A DNA stretch of 25,268 nucleotides. Source: Armadillidium nasatum. Taxonomy: Eukaryota; Arthropoda; Malacostraca; Isopoda; Armadillidiidae. Position numbers and translations under genes: made by a program. Each line of letters starts with the position of its first letter. The first letter of the stretch is position 1. Below the pieces are notes generated by a model. The model saw only the letters and a program-made list of their open reading frames with translations, ran no database searches and had not been told where the DNA came from. This document shows, piece after piece, positions 23,615 to 25,268 of this stretch. The stretch lies in the NCBI GenBank assembly GCA_009176605.1, contig SEYY01017012.1, positions 1 to 25,268 of the forward strand, given 5' to 3'.

Positions 23615-24143
23615 TAAAGTTTTCAGCATCATGTCTTATCTCTTTCTCCAACTCCTCTCTGTACCACTGCAACATTAAGCGTTTCACCTCCTCATACTCT
23701 AATGATGTGCATATTATAATTTTATAAACGTCTAAAGCTAGTCCTTCAAGGAAAGTCCCCAATAAGGAAACTCTACCTTCGGTTGAACCAGGGTACATTG
23801 CATCGCAATAGCTTTCAAATCGTACAAGAAATTGTATCAAGGTTTCCCCTGCTCCCAACTTATACTTCCCCGGTGGAATAACTCTGGGCCTTCTCTCAAT
23901 TGAGAGAGACTGCACCAAAGTGGACACAGATCTTATTAGGTCAGCATTCTGCTGAAGCAGTGTATTGAATGCGTGTGCATCATTATTACTCGCATTTAAA
24001 CCAGCCGTGAGTGGCGGATTTTGTGCTGAACCAGCCGTGAGTGGTGGATTTTGCTCTGAGCCAACAGGAGGGTCATTTGGAGGATCTACCTCCGCTAAAG
24101 AGGTCTTAGAGTCATCTAACAAGGAATTCATATCATTGGGCAT
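23615..24143 (-). pseudogene. LTR-retroelement gag N-terminal part, truncated at the inverted-repeat boundary
   Basis: An open frame from ATG at 24143 gives about 175 residues of gag-like protein before it runs into (TA)n-encoded Ile-Tyr. It has an acidic Pro/Asn-rich N-terminus with a tandem 10-residue repeat (Q-N-P-P-L-T-A-G, twice), then a capsid-like block: P-G-K-Y-K-L-G-A-G-E, F-L-V-R-F-E-S-Y-C, L-L-G-T-F-L-E-G-L-A-L-D-V-Y, and V-K-R-L-M-L-Q-W-Y. This block resembles capsid regions of invertebrate Ty3/Gypsy-type gags, where it would form virus-like particles; I cannot name the family. It is not related to the gag inside the inverted repeat. No zinc knuckle or pol follows. The lack of stops suggests a younger insertion than the mirrored element. 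A primer-binding site and partial LTR lie upstream. Confidence 0.65.
24001..24060 (-). repeat. 30-bp in-frame tandem repeat in the truncated gag
   Basis: CCAGCCGTGAGTGG occurs at 24001 and 24031. The exact 30-bp period keeps the gag frame and encodes two 10-residue Pro/Asn repeats. Confidence 0.9.
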
Positions 24144-24385
24144 TTTATCTTACGTTAAAATTAAGGTCTTAGTGAGCAAAAAATGTACGGGGGAATTTAT
24201 GAGATTAAGATTTATGAAATTTGGAATTTATGGGATTTATATCCCTTAACCAGGAAATTATCAATAAAACAGTGCAGTTTAATGGTGAGTACAAAGCTTT
24301 TAAGTTTGTGGGATCTATCTCCCATAATCAAGAAAGGGGTGACAGAACACCCAGCAACAGAGCAAGCCAACTTCAAGTTAACTAC

Positions 24386-24397
24386 GCTCTGCTACCA
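24386..24397 (-). other. Primer-binding site, initiator tRNA-Met type
   Basis: On the minus strand TGGTAGCAGAGC. This is complementary to the 3' end of animal initiator tRNA-Met (…GCUCUGCUA plus CCA, as I recall it for insects). It lies five bases after a CA that can end an LTR and about 240 bp before the gag ATG, as expected for a retroelement leader. Confidence 0.65.
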
Positions 24398-24402
24398 ATT
24401 TA

Positions 24403-25268
24403 TGTAATGATATTTCACTTACATGAGAGGTGCCAACAATTGTTCTGTATATTTCGTCTTCCAAACGACCTTCAGCACCTTCAAAGTGTCCTTGTGTAGT
24501 CTAGGTAAGGCTCAAGGACTTTCTTTGTTCCTCCCAGGATGAAAAGATATAAGTTTTCAGAGAGACCAACTCTGTTACTGGGTTACAAAATTTATATTAA
24601 TTAATAAAGAATTCCTCCAAAGTTGGGGAAAAGCAAAGAACTTAATACTCACCAAAGAACGGTGTACCTCCTTATTTTACCATTTAACTTAGAGAGAACT
24701 CAGTGACAATGGAGAAAACAAACAAACTTAAAAAATATAACTTAAATTTTACTTATGAAAAATATTATTAGGCACAAATTTATTTACATATATATATATA
24801 ATTATTTAACCACTAAACCTAGAGGCCTCACCTATCTAACCTATTACTTATTCAATTATTGTTTAAATATAGCTATTCCCTAACCAATTTAAATATAACT
24901 AAAATTTAAATATAAATATAACTAAAATAAATATATATAAGCATAATCTTAAGAATAAATATTATCAAACTAATAAGAATTGAAAAAAAAAACTTTAAAT
25001 AATATCAAATTAATAATGAAGGTATTGAAAAATCAATTAAATATGAAAAAGTGATAATGGTCAAATTAAATACTAGTTAATAAATAATAATGTCTTAAAG
25101 ACAATTTTAAATTAATCAACAATGGATAACATACATCAACAAAAATTGTAAATTTAATTCTCTAGTCTGTACTTTCACAAAATTAGGTTATCACGTTAAA
25201 CAGGAACTATCACAACTCTTTGACAGTAATTGGATTCTTACCACAGTTTAAACTGGTCTTATAAATTT
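24403..25268 (-). repeat. Partial 5' LTR and flank of the right-hand retroelement
   Basis: The LTR should end (minus sense) in ATTACA at 24403. Its start is not identified: no second LTR is in the window for comparison and the element may continue past the window edge. The sequence is non-coding and AT-rich towards 25268. I see no other gene here. Confidence 0.4.

Noticed and set aside
23965..24499. Three plus-strand frames opposite the gag start and leader
   Set aside because: Antisense to gag and its leader; no recognisable domain.

Overview
The window looks like AT-rich animal (metazoan) repeat DNA. The organism is probably an invertebrate, possibly an arthropod, but nothing here fixes the taxon. 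Supporting this are decayed Ty3/Gypsy and CR1/Jockey-type retroelements, hAT-like DNA-transposon remnants, a splice-bounded BED-finger exon, long (TA)n microsatellites and long A/T runs. There is no operon structure, no tRNA or rRNA, no CRISPR array and no intact gene of recognisable function.

The dominant structure is one giant inverted repeat of about 21 kb. The left arm (about 2442-12550) is the reverse complement of the right arm (13819 to about 23550), around a spacer of about 1.27 kb. Mirror positions sum to 26008 in the outer arms, about 26340-26357 in the retroelement and 26369 at the inner edge; the drift reflects indels and different microsatellite lengths. From outside to inside each arm holds: a (TA)n tract; a small terminal-inverted-repeat element (about 445 bp) with a second (TA)n tract; about 1.9 kb of unrecognised sequence with a possible splice donor; a palindromic segment (complete on the left, half-deleted on the right); a GC-rich hAT-like element split by a third (TA)n tract; a decayed Ty3/Gypsy provirus-like element (LTR-gag-PR-RT-RH-IN-LTR); a 5'-truncated CR1/Jockey-like LINE in the opposite orientation; and about 0.8 kb of unassigned DNA.

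The two retroelement copies share several disabling lesions and also carry private ones. The LTRs of one copy differ from each other (about 10% in a 68-bp stretch compared by eye) more than the two arms differ (roughly 0.5-4%). The element therefore inserted and decayed first, and the block was duplicated in inverted orientation later. The arms then diverged, including a 235-240 bp deletion through a palindrome in the right arm, which argues against a simple read-level hairpin artefact.

Outside the inverted repeat, the left flank (1-2378) has a degenerate BED zinc-finger exon, homopolymer-rich DNA and a possible TTAA-type transposon end. The right flank (about 23615-25268) has the start of a different LTR element on the minus strand: part of an LTR, a primer-binding site that fits initiator tRNA-Met, and a gag N-terminus cut off at the (TA)n tract where the inverted repeat begins. 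No cellular pathway is encoded; the interest is structural.
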